Assembly: GCF_015832195.1 (NCBI RefSeq)
Contig: NC_052016.1
Location: 31,393,129 to 31,457,128, forward strand
Direction: 5' to 3'
DNA from: Motacilla alba alba
Taxonomy: Eukaryota; Chordata; Aves; Passeriformes; Motacillidae
Length of the DNA: 64,000 bases
Shown: one piece after another, positions 1-12,806 of the stretch
Layout: the number at the start of each line of letters is the position of its first letter
Position numbering within the stretch: position 1 is the stretch's first letter
Translations under genes and position numbers: made by a program
Notes under the pieces: model-generated
Seen by the model: the letters and a program-made list of their open reading frames with translations, nothing else
The model's database searches: none
Told to the model about the DNA's origin: nothing

Positions 1-3000
1 GCCAGGAGTGTGCATGAATATGGAAAAGAGAGACAGGAGGGCAGAAGAAACTCAGAGAATAATCTTCCATACCGAATTAAAACCAAACCAAACCAAAAAA
101 AAAAAAAAAAAAAGAAAATTTTAACGGCCTGCCCAGTTTCCTGGTATTTCATCTCACATAAAAACAAGAAGTAAAATTCACAGAAAGCAAAATCACTGAA
201 AAATGGGGATTTAATTTAATTAAATAAAAAAAACCCAGTGTTTTGCATTTTTTTTCTCCTTTGAAAAAAGAATGAGAGGAAGGAGAAAGAGAACATTTTA
301 ATTTTTTTTACTTTTCTTTTTTTTTTTTTTTTCCCCAATCAATATCGAGGTTTTTTTGACCAGTTCTTCCAGTAAGCTATCTCACTGGATGCGGTGTGGC
401 AACAAGGATCTGTAACCGATTGTGGTTTCAGGGCTAAGAATGCATTGGATTGTCTTCTCTGTTATTTTAGCCCCAAAGTATATTTTAAATAGCCTTAAAG
501 AGAATGAAAATTCTTCTCATACCAGTGACAGGGAAAAATGGCTTTAGAAAGGACTTTCATGTTTCTTAACAGTTTTTGGGTTTTTGTCCTTTTGAATATT
601 TTTTCTTTGCTTGCACAGATGCAACAGAATAGCCTTTTAAAAAAAGAATTTGGAATACAACACTCAGTGATCCATCCATCAACAAGAATATCCAGATATG
701 TTTCTTTCAAGCAGTGAGTGTCATGGCGTTTCCTTCCATGCACTTTGTTCACATTGGAGACAAGTCAACTTCACAAAACCAGTTTGAAAGGATGGCTTTT
801 ATTTTTTTAGATATTTTAAAAAGGATGTTATTGTCCTATAAGTGAGTCTGAATGATCCATACTGGCCTCATTTCAGTGCATGGCCTACAATGGCCATTTT
901 TGAAATCAGCATTTCTCTTACTCTATTTTGTCAGATTGGTTAGGACCAGTCATGTATTTTCACAAGCAAATGTCCTTCAGAAAAATATTTTTTCCTTTCT
1001 TAATAAAAACTAACCAGACTTTTACTGTGGCCAGAGGATTTTATCAAGTTTTAAGAGAAAAACATTAATGTCTTCCAAGCATGAAACCCTCATTACACTC
1101 ACACTCTATAACAAGCATTACCAGAGATATTTCACAGGTAAAGGAGGACAGGAGAGAAATGCTACAATATTTGAAGATGCAAGAATTTGTCATACTGAGC
1201 TGCGTGAAATCCAGAGACAACCTTGCCAGTTGCACCTAACTATTTTGTAAGCATTTCACAGGCCATGCTGATGCCATCTTCTCAGCTGCCTCTGAGACAG
1301 GAAACCACCAGCTGGTTTTAGAGCTGGCTGGAGTAATTTGAAGCCAGGGGCTAAGTGACCTGTTCCAGGCTACACCATGAGTGGGCAGTGGGTGAGGAAT
1401 GATTCCATTCCACGGGTGTCCCAGCCACCAGAGCAAAGAGAGGTGCTGCTCTGGAGAGGGCTGGAATAGAAACAACCAGAGAAAATGAATAGTACACTTA
1501 CCGTAATAAAGTTTTACCCTATTCTTTGTTCCTTTGTTGGTAGGGAGAAAAAAAAGAAGCAAAAGCTATGTGTGTCAGAAGAGCTTTCTCTTGCTTAATG
1601 AGGCCTCCCTTTCGTTATGCCCTGAATATTGGAGTTTTAATCCTGAGCACAGAGAGGCCTTGGGCAGAAAATTTGGCCAGTCTTTTTCACAAAGTCTGAA
1701 TGTGTTCAGACCTTCCAAAACTGTACCAACCCCTCTCTAACCTTCAGATTAAGTAGTGCGTTTTCAATGCCATAATGAGCAAAACCCACTGGCCTCCTGT
1801 GAGATGGGAAAGCACCCGCTGCTTGAGAAGCCCTAATCCAAGGTGAATTATTGCTACTTTTTGTTACATTCTTAACATACTCTGATGTTTTACCTTTTGT
1901 TTTGACCTTATTGACTACTGCAGACTAAATTTGTTTCTTTTTCCCGTCTTTAATAGCTTCATGATACTTCTCTTTTCACATTACTTTCTGTGTGTATTCT
2001 CAAGACCTTTTCCCTTTTGTTCCCATCTCTTTCCCTCTTTATAACTGAATCTTTGACTTTAGCCACATCTTTCTTTCATTTCTGCCTTATATATTTAAGT
2101 ACAAAAAGAAACCCGCTCTGCATACTGTTTCTCTTCTCTATTCACCCTCTTCTTCGGCCACCAGTACCTCCTCACCTCTCACTTCAAATTCCATTACTCA
2201 CGTCCCCATTTCCTCTGACTCTATTCTGGGTGTCAAAAATGTACCACCTGTTAGACAGACCAGCAAAGTTTATTAATCCAAGCATGGGGAGAAGATTTCT
2301 GACAGTAGAGGGCTCCTTAATACATCAGACAAAGGCATAGTTGAATTTAACTCAACTTCAGACTCAAAACAAGTAGAACAAACTTTAAAATCTTCAGAAG
2401 AATTGTCTTAAGTATGTGGTCATTCCTGATGACCACATATCCTGATTAGTTAAAAACTTTAGGATTATCTATTTCTCTGAAAGATATGTTCCAGCTCAGC
2501 AGAACAAAAGCGTTTCCAGAAATTCAGTAGGCTTATCTTGTAAAAGTAACTAGTTACGACTATTGGAAGTGCCCTTCCTGCTTGACCATCTTCAGAGATA
2601 AAAAGACATCAGTGTCCAGTCTTTCTTGGACTCTTCCTGGCAGTGTCCTCGTTCTTCCACCTGCTAGCAGCCATTGGATAATTTGAGACAAATCTTTCCC
2701 TCTTCAGCTACAAGGCTATTTCTCCCTGTTTGCAGGGGTTAGCTGTTCTCAAGCCTGGGCATCACAGCTCTTTTAAAAAGAGGGACTGTGAGGATCTGAA
2801 TGGACGTATTGCCCTAGCATCCACCTATACACTGAGAGAAAAAAACAACTTCTAGTTTTCAAAAACCTTTTCTCATTTTACAGCTCCAGTCCCCACCCCA
2901 CCTCCTGCTCAGGGCTTTTCCAGACTGCCTCCAGTACAACTGCCTAGTTCTCCTTGACTCACTGAGGTCCCTAGAAGCATCACTAAGAGCCCAAGATTAA

Positions 3001-3480
3001 TACGTATTTCCAACTACATGTTCAAAGGACCGTAGAAGCCACAGAGCTGTTAGGCCCAAGATACGTAAAGTTATGAAGCAATCAATTTACATTAAATTAC
3101 CATTTGGATATTTATGTTCTTAATCATATCTATGAGAATATACAGTCATGTCTTAATTGAAGTACAACTGACAGAAATGGAACCAATCAGCATCGAATAC
3201 ATGGATTTTTCAAGGTCTGTTTAAATTCAGTCTAAACTGTGGGTTTATGGCATTGCAAAAATTTACTGAAAAAACATGAGTTAATATTTGTCCAGTTCTT
3301 TCACATGAGAAGCGCTGTTATTGTTGTCAAAAAGTCTACTGTGGGCTTAAGTAGCTGTGAGAATGCAAAACAGTTTAAAATTTGAATAGCTTTCATAACT
3401 AATAGCAAGTAGGCAATATAACAGATGGCGACTCACATGAAAGATAAACCACATCTTAATAACAATAACTTACATTCAGA
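1..3480. other. Non-coding stretch, no gene seen
   Basis: No reading frame here has recognisable protein similarity. Open frames are short and overlap each other on both strands, as expected by chance in AT-rich DNA. The only structure I see is low complexity: an A run of 19 at about 95-113 after CCAAA-type steps, and a T run of 16 at about 317-332. No promoter, splice pattern or repeat family was recognised. Confidence 0.7.
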
Positions 3481-3650
3481 GGGGTAGTGTTTCCTAGTGC
3501 TCAGAGGATGAGACTGAGAACCAGGATTCCCAAGTTATTCTTCTGGCTCTGCCATTGATTTGCTGCGTGCATTTAGAAAAGTCACTTAAACATTTCTGTG
3601 CCTCAGTTTCCTCATCTGCAAAATAGAGATAGTTCTTACAAACATCACCA
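3481..3650 (+). repeat. MIR / CORE-SINE-like element
   Basis: The order of blocks matches the ancient tRNA-derived MIR family. An AGTG(N)CTCAGAGGA-type left part is followed by GAACCAGGATTCCCAAGTTATTC, split here as a diverged tRNA-like segment. Next come GGCTCTGCCATTGATTTGC, a CACTTAA step, and the diagnostic TGCCTCAGTTTCCTCATCTG followed by CAAAATAGAGATA. The family was active before the mammal/sauropsid split, so a copy this readable in a bird-like genome is notable. It is non-coding. The right end is approximate because the 3' tail fades into unique sequence. I recognised the family from memory of its consensus. A RepeatMasker run with amniote libraries would settle subfamily and ends. 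Confidence 0.72.
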
Positions 3651-4660
3651 GACCATTGAGGGGAAGAGACCCAAGCTGTCAGATTTTAAAACAAGCATTT
3701 TAGACAGATGAAGGTATGGAAGAGAGGTGTTGACTGTTGTTATTGTTGAGTCAGTCATTGATCAAATTGCAAAGTGATTACTTTGAGCTGAGCTAATACA
3801 GCCATCCCAAGAGTGGGAGGTGGCAGCTGCTTAACTGTGATCCATACCCTTATGGTGAGGTTGAGGTCTGGAACTGAACATTGCTCTGCACAACTGACAC
3901 TTCAGAGGGAATCCAAGGAGGCTAAATACAATTACCTTCACTGAAACTTAGCCAGGACATGATGCAATCTTTTGCAGCCATCTGAATCTCTATTTTTGTG
4001 TCTCTGATAAAAAGGAGCACCTTAAGCTCTCCAGGTTTCTGTCATCATTAGTTGACAGATTACTTCCTTTTGATCAGAAACAGGATTGCTTCTCACTCAC
4101 TGACTTTACTTGGTGCAGTTCTACAGAGTTTCAAAAAGGTTCTCCAAAGCAAGCACCAGAGAAGTCTTACGGTGTATGACATGAGCATAATACAAAATGA
4201 ATAGGCTGAAAATCAATGCTCCCCTTAACTTTCTACTATATATGTTCTTTTGATGTAGTAGTAGTTGTTGTTATTTTTGTTGTTTATGAGGGGTGGAAGT
4301 TTTAACTGTATGAGTAGTAGAGACTACTTAGATAGGGTCCATTTTTGCCATGCTTGTCAGACAGAAATGACTTTGCTGAGAATTTAATGAAAATAGAAGG
4401 TAAAGAATTGGATCAGGATGTTAAAAATTATTACAGAGAGGAAGTTTTCTTGGAGGATACACCCTGGTGCTTCAGCAGTATGCAAGCAATGGCACAAACT
4501 AAAGCCTGAAACCAGCTTGGTGGCTCCTCTCATTAGCAGGGATGTCTGCCTCAGATCCACCCTGCTTAGCACTCTCCAGCTGTACAAGGTTATTGCGGCA
4601 CTGATAATTTTCTGCGCCTTCTGAAAATTGTGGGGATATATTTCAACAAGAAAAAAAGAG

Positions 4661-4662
<2 letters not shown>
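3651..4662. other. Non-coding stretch, nothing recognised
   Basis: No gene, RNA gene or repeat family recognised. A short run of TAG/TTG trinucleotides near 4255-4285 is the only low-complexity signal. Confidence 0.65.

Positions 4663-4713
<51 letters not shown>
4663..4713 (+). repeat. (TATC)n microsatellite
   Basis: About twelve near-perfect TATC units run without interruption until a single change to TATG near 4711. This is an ordinary tetranucleotide microsatellite, likely polymorphic in length. Confidence 0.97.
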
Positions 4714-7700
4714 GTATCACAGCTGATCTCACTGAAGAAGACTTTGGCATCTTCATTTCAAAGAGCTTTTACTGGTATTTCCTGATTCTCCAGCCAAAGA
4801 AATTATTACTAAACCCTCTTCTCTGGGAGCGTGGAACAAAAATTATTTCTCATACAGGCTTGACGGGATATGTAGTTGAGATTAACAGGTCAAAGAGTTT
4901 TAGGAGTCCTATTCAGAGGACTGCCTAAAGAATATTCCATGTAACTAACTGAACTGCTCTCCAGATGGTCAAAACTGAAAAGGCCATCTGAGCAAAAATC
5001 AAGTTTTGGAAAGTGCCATGAGAAATTTTAGCCAGAGGATGTGGATTCTGCTTGTGCTGGCTTCATTGGAAACAGACTCACTCTAAATATTAATTTCTTT
5101 TGGTTTATTTTATACCCTTTATTTCTTACAAAGAAATGTCTGGAAATTCCATGTTGTTATTTTCAAAAGTGATGAGCTTAAATCACAAAATCTGGATCTG
5201 GATGCCTAGCAGTGCCAGAAGTTCAGGAGAGTTTGGACCAAGAAGGCTGGCTCAGGCAAGTGTTGAGTGTTGTCCCAGGATTTTTTGAAGGCCAAGACAA
5301 GGGTTTCAAAGAGGAGAGAGGCATGTGCAACATGGCAGAGTTACAAAAAAACATGGCTTGGAATTTCCTGGGTTTTGCGAGATCAAAATTGTGAGTCTAA
5401 TTAGTTTAAGGAAATTAGCTCTTTATAATTTTCATTTTGTATTGAAGAAGTAAGAAAAATTAAAAATAGAAAGAGAATGAAAAAATTAATGGGTTTCAGT
5501 AATTAGTTAATCAGAAAATGCGCCTTAGTGTGGCTGCCCAACACATTAAAAAAGAAAAAAGAGAAAAAAAACTAACCATGACTTTCCTCATACTTTCCAA
5601 AACAGTATAAGCTTCACCTCTGAGCTTGGAACAACTACTTGACATTTCAATAAAGCTCATTTTTTAGCGGTAAGCTACTGAAATTGGTGTTTAGGTTGAA
5701 ATACCATCTCACCATTACATTAATATAGACATAGAGCAAATACTTATATCCTGGCAAAAATAAACCAGAATTTGTTGCTCCTACTGGCCACATCACATTT
5801 ACATTACTTGCATGCACTAAGGAAATGTTAAATGGAAGGCAAACCTCTTCTGAGAGCAGACCTTTTCACCAAGTGCTGAACTGGGGATCTCTGACATCTG
5901 AAAGCAGCAGGACAACTTATTACGCTGTAGGAAAACTCATTTCTCTTGACAGTGGTGATCCAGTCTGAGGCCTCACAAGCCACACACTGGTGCACTAAAG
6001 AGACATGTGTCAGACAAGCTGTTTTGTCCCTTGGCTATCACCCTCCTGAGCGCTGAACAGATCTGGATTGGGCTGGCTTAGAAAAAAAGTCAGATGAAAG
6101 CAGTGAAGTTAAGCCAAGTCAAAACACAACTTTGGTGCAATTCCACCAAGTCCTAGTTATGCTAACAAAACTTCAGCAGTGGCAAGCCTGTCCTCCTCTG
6201 CCCAGCCCAGAGCACCACTTTCAGGCATTAGCTACAGCACTTGGCTTTCAGCTCTCTGCACCTCTTTGCTATATTTATTTTGTGAGGTAGCTAAATATGT
6301 CTTTTGTAATTATTTAAGCTTGTAAGATCTTTGAAATGAAAGAATCCACTCTGCAGAGATGTTGAAGAAATCTGAAGAGCGTGGGGTTTTTTTCCTATAA
6401 AGAAAGATGCTGAGCAACAATTCATTGAAATGGCCAAAAACTTGAAAGAAGCCTTTTAATTCCCACTTACACTGCTCTCAAACTTCAGCCTTATCGTGGA
6501 GCTATTTACTGATTGTCAAGTCAACTAAATTCATGGGTGGCTACCTGTATGAGCTGACAAATAAATACAATACCCACAGCAAGGATTGCTCAGAGCACTG
6601 GAGCACGCGTAGAGTACCAGGGAACATCATGTACCGTGCACACAGAACACACAATTCTTAAACATTCGTAACATTTACTCCAAAACCAGATTTCTTCCAA
6701 CAAAGTTTGTAATTGCTTCCTCAGGAGCATGAATGTGCCTAAGCATGAAACGTTACAGTGAAGCTGGTTTTAAGTTGGTCAAGGAAGAGAGAAAAGGAAA
6801 GAAGCCTGAAAATGTTGCCTCTGGTCAAAGAGTCTCTCAGTCCTCATTGGGACAATTGGCAAAAACGAAGTAAAAAGAAATGGTGTGCTGTTGAGAGCGA
6901 AGCAGACACTGGTATTTATCTGGAGGAACTGAACTATACAAATAAAGCTTCAGACTGCAGGACTCATCTCAACTCAGATCTAGCACCTCCACTAAAGCGA
7001 GTGCACCCTGCAGGCTCCAGACGGAAGCTGTGCTGTGTAAGCACACACTGGGGTTTCTGGTTTCCAACACTGATTCAAGGGGACCACCCTAAATCCCAAT
7101 CTTCTATCTCTGTTTTTAATTTCCTTTTCTCAGGAAAACCTGCACTGATTTCAGTGGGAAGGTGTCTTAGATGAGAAGTAAGAAACATCACCAACTAGCT
7201 GGGCAACCTCAATTTACACACCTACGGTACAGCTGAAATGCAATTGTTTCTGGATTCTTAACAAAAAACCCTCTGGTCTGTATTTGCCTGACTTACAAAA
7301 TTGCTTTTGTACACTGGCCTAAGTATACGCTGGAGAGGAAAGGCTAAAACTTACAGTTCTTCAGCTGTGTTAATAAGAATATCAGCCCAAAATGCATATA
7401 AATCACACCCCAAAATCTGTCCATACTTTCTCCTGGAGCGTGGCGATCAGCCTGCACTCAGTCACTGCTGAACAGCACAACTTGGTAGAAGGACTCGCTG
7501 GCCAAAGCACCTTCCTCTGATAGAAAGTATCAGTAACTCCTTTGTGTCTTTACAGTGCAAAAAGGATTTTGGCTTTGCTGATCTTACCAAATTCAGACAA
7601 ATAAAGCACCAAGTTCCATAAAAATACAGCAATAATTACAGACGAAGCAAAGTTGTGAAAAAAGCTCATTTACTGGTTTGCTTGACAAAGTATATTATGA

Positions 7701-7821
7701 TTCAGGTTGCAAAAGACTGAAGCAAACGAAAAAAAACCTGAACGCTTTAAATTCCTCTGATAAAACTTAAATCTCCTCCCTTCAAAACCTCTCATTTTGG
7801 AATGTTTTAAGGATTTTCCTT
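4714..7821. other. Non-coding stretch, no gene seen
   Basis: Open frames up to 138 codons occur (for example 6758-7174 on the plus strand), but none shows a domain, signal peptide or sensible composition. The sequence is otherwise non-repetitive by eye. A possible decayed fragment of an ancient CATTGA(A/T)xTCAxTGGGA-type repeat lies near 7140-7165. Confidence 0.6.
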
Positions 7822-7832
7822 CCCCCCCCCCC
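7822..7832 (+). repeat. C11 homopolymer
   Basis: Eleven consecutive C residues follow TTCCTT and precede AACTTT. This is a simple length-unstable run with no other role visible. Confidence 0.9.
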
Positions 7833-10800
7833 AACTTTAAAAATCAATTCTTGACAATTCTCAACATTAATCCTTAGTTCACAAAGAGAAATTAAAACAT
7901 TGCATAGGAAAGTATCAAAACAAAACATTACCGCTCTTTTGGAAAGACAAACCTTTTTCCTTGCAACGATTTAGTAAATTCAATTTCAATTCAGTATTTC
8001 TGTTGACATGACTTACCATTTTCAGACAAAAAAGTTTTGCAGCGGTCTTTGTCTAAATAATGCAGTACTAAAGACAGCACGAACAGGGAAAAATACCTCC
8101 CTTAACTAAATGTGACCCGGTATCAGAAATGCTGCTGCCACAAGGCTACTTTGCTACACACCTTCAGTTGTTAGCTGCTGTCTGGCTCCCCTCCTCCTAT
8201 TATTAGGCACCAGAGTTCTGATGCAGGAAACTTTTATGGGCGGCGTACACAAAGCGTGTCTAATTCCTAACTCTCACTTCATCCTTTCTTCCTCCAGCAG
8301 GTTTCATTTTCTCACAGCCCTAACTTACCCCATTTCCCCACCTAAATGCAGAAAACCCCAGTATAGGGATCGCTGCCTGACAGCTTTTCAAACTCGGTGT
8401 GGAGAAGGTGCCCAAATGAAATAAATAAATAAACAAAGGGAAGTTTATGAAAGTGAAAGGAACGGCATGGAGCGGCAGCAGGCAGCTCTGTACTCCTCCT
8501 TAGACTGACATAGGTGTATCCCAACTTCACCCACGCAGGCAGGAGACACAGGGAGACACGGACGGGTACATATGGACACACCGAGAAGTGCCAGAAAGGG
8601 CACAGGAAGAAGCAAAAGAGAGAAATAAAGCCAAAAGGTGTTATTTATTTTTACAACTCGACAATGAACTTCAATTTTGGCAGAGGATTAAAAACAACCC
8701 TGGGAAATGATTAAGGTTTTTTTTTTTTTTTCTATAAAGCTTCAGCACAAAAAGAGAGATTATAAAGGGGATACGCTCACACGGGCACACATAAAATAGG
8801 GGAGAAACTAAGAAGAAGGAAATGAAAGGAAAAGAAAACAAACAGCCTCCTAACAGGCCCATACTGCTAACGGGAGTCCAAATAAAGAGTCATATGATAT
8901 CTGATAGTGCAGGACACGTCGCCAGGAGCTGGAGCGGATTGCCTGCAGGAAGAAAGAGCCAGTGTGTTACTGCTCAAAGAGCTTTTCTTTCCCCATTTTC
9001 TAAATTTTTTTTCCCCCTCTCTCTCTTTTCTCCTGTACTGTGAATGTGTTACTCTCAGGTCAGGTCCACGGAGTCTCCAAAAGACAGCTATCGTCCTTCT
9101 CCCTACTTCTGGATGCAGTGACAGCCACTGGAAGATGCCTTCTAGTAGAGACTGGGGGGCTAAATCTAGTTTTCAGCTCTGTTCTGACCTCTCTCATATA
9201 TTACCATCTCCAGGGTTGCAGATACAAAATTCTCACCAAAAACGTCAGATTAAAAAAAAAAAAAGTAAAGAGGGGATGGAGAGGTTGGGTGGGGGGGAGA
9301 AGAAAAAATATTCAGGCAGAAAAACCCGAGACTGCTTATCCTATGGAAAACTTCAAAGGCCAAGTCCCATTTCTGCTCTCTTTTGCTTACTTTTCCTGTG
9401 ATTTTTTTTTTTTTCTTTTTTGGAGAGAGCAAGAGAGGAAAGTCACAGAAAATATTCAGACCATGAAAAACATCAGGAGTTGGAAAAACTCTCTGGAGGA
9501 ATGAGGAAAGCAAGGATTTTAAGTGAAAGAAAGGCATTTGTAATTTGCCAAAAGTTTTTCTATTTGTTATGGTAGTCCATCCCTCTCGGCCAAGCATTCC
9601 ACATTTAACTGGGGAGCCCGCTGAGTACTTTTAGCTTGGCACCACTATTGGTGCTACCCATGGAAAAGCAGAACACCTGGGTTACCTGCAGCAAAGGAAC
9701 CTGTACTTGGAGCGGAGGACTTCAGCCTGTGATGAATCCCCAACTTCTGCTGGGAGAGCTGTGCCCACCACAGCTTTGGAGAGGGAAGAGTCCCAGCGAA
9801 TGAAGCTGTGGGAGTGCAAGCCCTCAGTCTAGATACTGGTATGAAAACAAAACTGAGTTTTAACTGGTAGTTTCACTTGTCACGGACAGTTTCCCCGTTC
9901 CCCAGTTTCTGCACGGGACGCGCTGTATCCTGCAGCATGTTTTGCCACTGTAGGGTACTGGGATTTCTAAAGCGGTGCAAGTAGAGCCCAAGGATGGATT
10001 TTTCTCCCCCTCATCATATGAGGATATGTAAATGGACTAATTCCCTGTGTACACTTACACAATGCATAGGTGTTGCTTAAAAGCAGTGTTACAACACATA
10101 TGCGATGCCTACGAAGCTGTAACAGACAACCTCTTCTGAGGAAAGCCAGCACCATGAAAATAAAAATCAACGTATTGTAGTAGTAGTGTAGCCAGAAAGA
10201 GCATCATAACTCTCTAATAATTTTATCTAGTTTTGTGTGTTGTGTGCTGAGGATTTTTAGGGGGGATATAACATGCAGTTTCCTCTCTTGTTTTCTGTAC
10301 CTCTGCCATATGATGCTGCTCTTAGATTGTCAATTTGTCAAAGCCAGGAAAATACAAATCAATATAGGAAGGAAGGCAGAATTTGGCTAAAGAAAGCACT
10401 TCCTTAAGCTACTGAATTTGCAACAGTATATACTCTCAAACTATATTCTAATCACTGCACAGGAGATGCTGTAGGGAAGATCCTGTGTGCTATACACTGT
10501 ATGCAACAAAATTCAAATCAAACATCTCCTTAAACATGATGCGCTATTCCCTTGAAAGTTACATGTACCTATTTCACGTACAAATAGACAAAGAGTGTAT
10601 CTATAAGAAACACATTCAGAAGGACAAAAAATCTACAGTGCAAGAAAGTCCATCCTGAAACCCTCAGTCTGGGGCTCGACTGAAGAACTAAACTCAGAAG
10701 GTGAAATGGAGCCATTTAAAAGAAAGTCCCACCTAACAAGAGGAACAAGCAAACAAACACATAAACAAAAAAAAAAAAAATCCCTGAGCTCTTACTAATC

Positions 10801-11088
10801 ATTTGAGGCGCCAACGAGAGGTGACTTTTAGACAGATGGTCAGGGGAAAGCTGGGTCCGTGGACACAGACGTTAGTGCCCCATCTGTATTTTAGGATCCT
10901 AGCTTCAACAAGCCATTACCAACTTTTTTTCTAAGTGACAGAAAGTGAAAGATTTTTGTTCCCACTAATTTGCTTCTTTATTACCAAACCCACCCCACTT
11001 CCCTCTTTTTTTTTCTCCCTGTAAAAATTTGTTGGTTGATTTTTTAAGTAAACAGAAACTGTTTGCAGTATAACTTATATGCCATAAC

Positions 11089-11100
11089 AAAAAAAAAAAG

Positions 11101-11130
<30 letters not shown>
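11089..11130 (+). repeat. (A8-9 G)n tract
   Basis: Runs of eight to eleven A residues are separated by single G residues, four units in a row. It is low-complexity purine sequence. It could be the decayed tail of a retroposed sequence, but no element body is recognisable on either side. Confidence 0.9.
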
Positions 11131-11131
<1 letters not shown>

Positions 11132-11980
11132 TGCTAGGTAAATTGGCAAAACAGCAATTGGAATATAAAGAGAGAGTTTAAAAAAGGGAGAAAAGAATGA
11201 CATACCAAACTCACTTCTTCTTGTCCCCTTTCCATTCCTGTTCTTATTATTTCCAAATTATAATTTGGAGGTAAGGGAACTGCATCTCCTTTCAATCTAT
11301 TTTGTTGCTGCCACACATTTTGTGCTTTACTTCTCCCTCATTCTTTTTAGGAGGGGGAAAAAAAATCCCTAATAAAAATAGAAAAACATATCTCAGGCGT
11401 TAAGCTCGCTCTCCCCCTTCCTTTGTAAAGAACTCTTTGTTCTCTAGTGAAAATGCTGAAAAAAATCCCCGGGCTCCCTGAAACAAGTGCAAAACACTTA
11501 GAGGCTTTTGGGCTGGCGAGGAGCCAGAAACCCTCCCGCTGTCTGGTTAGGAAGAGAGGAAAGAGAGAGAGAGGAGAGAGGGAAAAAATTGGAGCTTCCT
11601 TTAATAGACATAGGAAGCAGGTCTTTTTTTTTTTTTCCCTTTTTTTTTTTTCCCCTTTTTTTCAAAACTGGCGGTCAAGCGTTAAGTAACTCCCTGTCTA
11701 AATCCACCTGCTGGAAATGAACTTGGGTAACCCCCCCCAGGGGTGCACAAAGAGGAGACACAGTAACACACTCCCGGCTCTTCTCCCACCCGCCCCCTCC
11801 CCGCTGCCCTGCTTCCATTCTCCCTGCTCCCAGCACACAAATGCCCACAGCTCGCACTCCCCCTGCCACCACCAACCAACGTACCAAAATAAACGCTCGC
11901 TCCATCTACTTAAAGAGCAGAGCCGGCTGAGGGGGTGGGGGGAAAGAAGGCAAGAAAAAAAAAACCCAACAAACAACCAA

Positions 11981-12008
11981 AAAAAAAAAAGGGGGGGGGG
12001 GTGGGGGG
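11981..12008 (+). repeat. A-run followed by G11-T-G6 run
   Basis: An A run of about eleven changes directly into eleven G residues at 11991-12001. One T then separates six more G residues at 12003-12008. It is a simple repeat. The uninterrupted G block can form intramolecular quadruplex-like structures and is a likely place for base-calling errors in length. Confidence 0.9.
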
Positions 12009-12258
12009 TAAAGCGCTTTTTTCCATCTCGGTTGCGACAGTGATAAGGGGTAGGGAACATCTCATACCTGGTGTGAATGCTAATCAGCCAGGAGTTCTCC
12101 TTTTTTCCCAAGACAGGGAACTGTTTCCTTCCAAATTTATTAGAACCTCCTCCACTGCCTCTTTGAAAAACCTTCTTTGTCACCCTCTTCCCAAGTCCTG
12201 ATACTTCTTTAAAAAAAAATAAAAAATGGCTTCGGAGCTCCTTCTATTCTTGATATTG

Positions 12259-12259
<1 letters not shown>

Positions 12260-12304
<45 letters not shown>

Positions 12305-12360
12305 CCTCTCTCTTTCTCTCCCCCCCCACCCCTCCTCCTTTCTCCTGTCTCTGTCTCTTC
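12260..12360 (+). repeat. CT-rich pyrimidine tract
   Basis: An uninterrupted (TC)n of about 20 units at 12260-12299 continues into mixed CT, C8 and CCT sequence. About 100 bases are almost purely pyrimidine. Tracts of this length and symmetry are prone to triplex formation and slippage. GA-binding factors can use such tracts, but nothing here proves a regulatory role. Confidence 0.95.
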
Positions 12361-12492
12361 TGAGTGGTCTATTGATAAGTCCCTAGAGGCACTGGGTCAG
12401 CCTGCCCGTAGGAAACCAGACACAATGCACAAATCTCCGAGTGCCATTCTGCCATCAGCAAGCAGACCACGTTTAGGAGAGAGGAAAAAAAA

Positions 12493-12493
<1 letters not shown>

Positions 12494-12551
<58 letters not shown>
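12494..12551 (+). repeat. (CA)29 microsatellite
   Basis: Twenty-nine uninterrupted CA dinucleotides. Translated frames over it give only alternating His-Thr or Cys-Val peptides, which are artefacts of the repeat. Confidence 0.98.
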
Positions 12552-12556
<5 letters not shown>

Positions 12557-12564
12557 GAGCAAAA

Positions 12565-12578
12565 GACAGAGAGAGAGG

Positions 12579-12609
<31 letters not shown>

Positions 12610-12677
12610 AGTGTGAGAAAAAGACTGATTGGAACAGGAGGGAGGGAGGGAGCGAGAGAGCGAGGGAGAGAGAGCGA
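12565..12677 (+). repeat. GA-rich purine tract
   Basis: GA and GGGA units run for about 110 bases with a few interruptions, including AAAAAGACTGATTGG near 12616-12630. Its composition is complementary to the CT tract about 270 bp upstream. The two could pair in single-stranded DNA or RNA, with the CA repeat in the loop. Confidence 0.92.
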
Positions 12678-12689
12678 CACTGCCAGTCA

Positions 12690-12806
12690 GGTTAATCATC
12701 CCTACTTTAATTAGCTGTTCAGCTTAGACATAAAACAATTGAATTTGAATGATCTGTCAGTGGGCTCGGCTGAACCAAAGGGGAAATGCGAATATTACAA
12801 AAAAGA
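12690..12806. promoter_or_regulatory. Putative homeobox/SOX-type regulatory element
   Basis: Directly after the low-complexity block the sequence becomes dense in short motifs used by developmental transcription factors. TTAATCA lies at about 12692 and TTTAATTAGCTG, a Q50-homeodomain type core, at 12706-12717. ACAATTG, a SOX-like site, is near 12738. CTGTCA, a TALE/MEIS type core, is near 12755. No open frame crosses it. The call rests on motif density and texture only. An alignment to other birds and mammals showing a conserved block confined to this interval would support it. Confidence 0.3.

Larger units (their letters stand above)
7833..12259. other. Homopolymer-rich non-coding stretch
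   Basis: This 4.4-kb stretch is denser in A, T, C and G runs than the rest of the window. Examples are a T run near 8717-8731, A runs near 9250-9263 and 10769-10781, T runs near 9402-9413 and 11622-11652, and G runs at 11991-12008. Several 60-160 codon open frames here are built from those runs and are not genes. The right-hand third (about 11.4-12.2 kb) is somewhat richer in G+C and CpG than its surroundings. That could mark a promoter or exon of an untranslated transcript, but no start signal or splice pair stands out. Confidence 0.5.

Noticed and set aside
8907..9504. Overlapping plus-strand frames of 164 and 154 codons
   Set aside because: Two frames are open over the same interval and both cross poly-A and poly-T runs. 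No domain, no splice structure and no codon-like composition.
12369..12699. Open frames over the CT/CA/GA block (60-103 codons)
   Set aside because: They encode only repeated dipeptides such as Cys-Val, His-Thr, Ser-Leu and Arg-Glu from the microsatellites.
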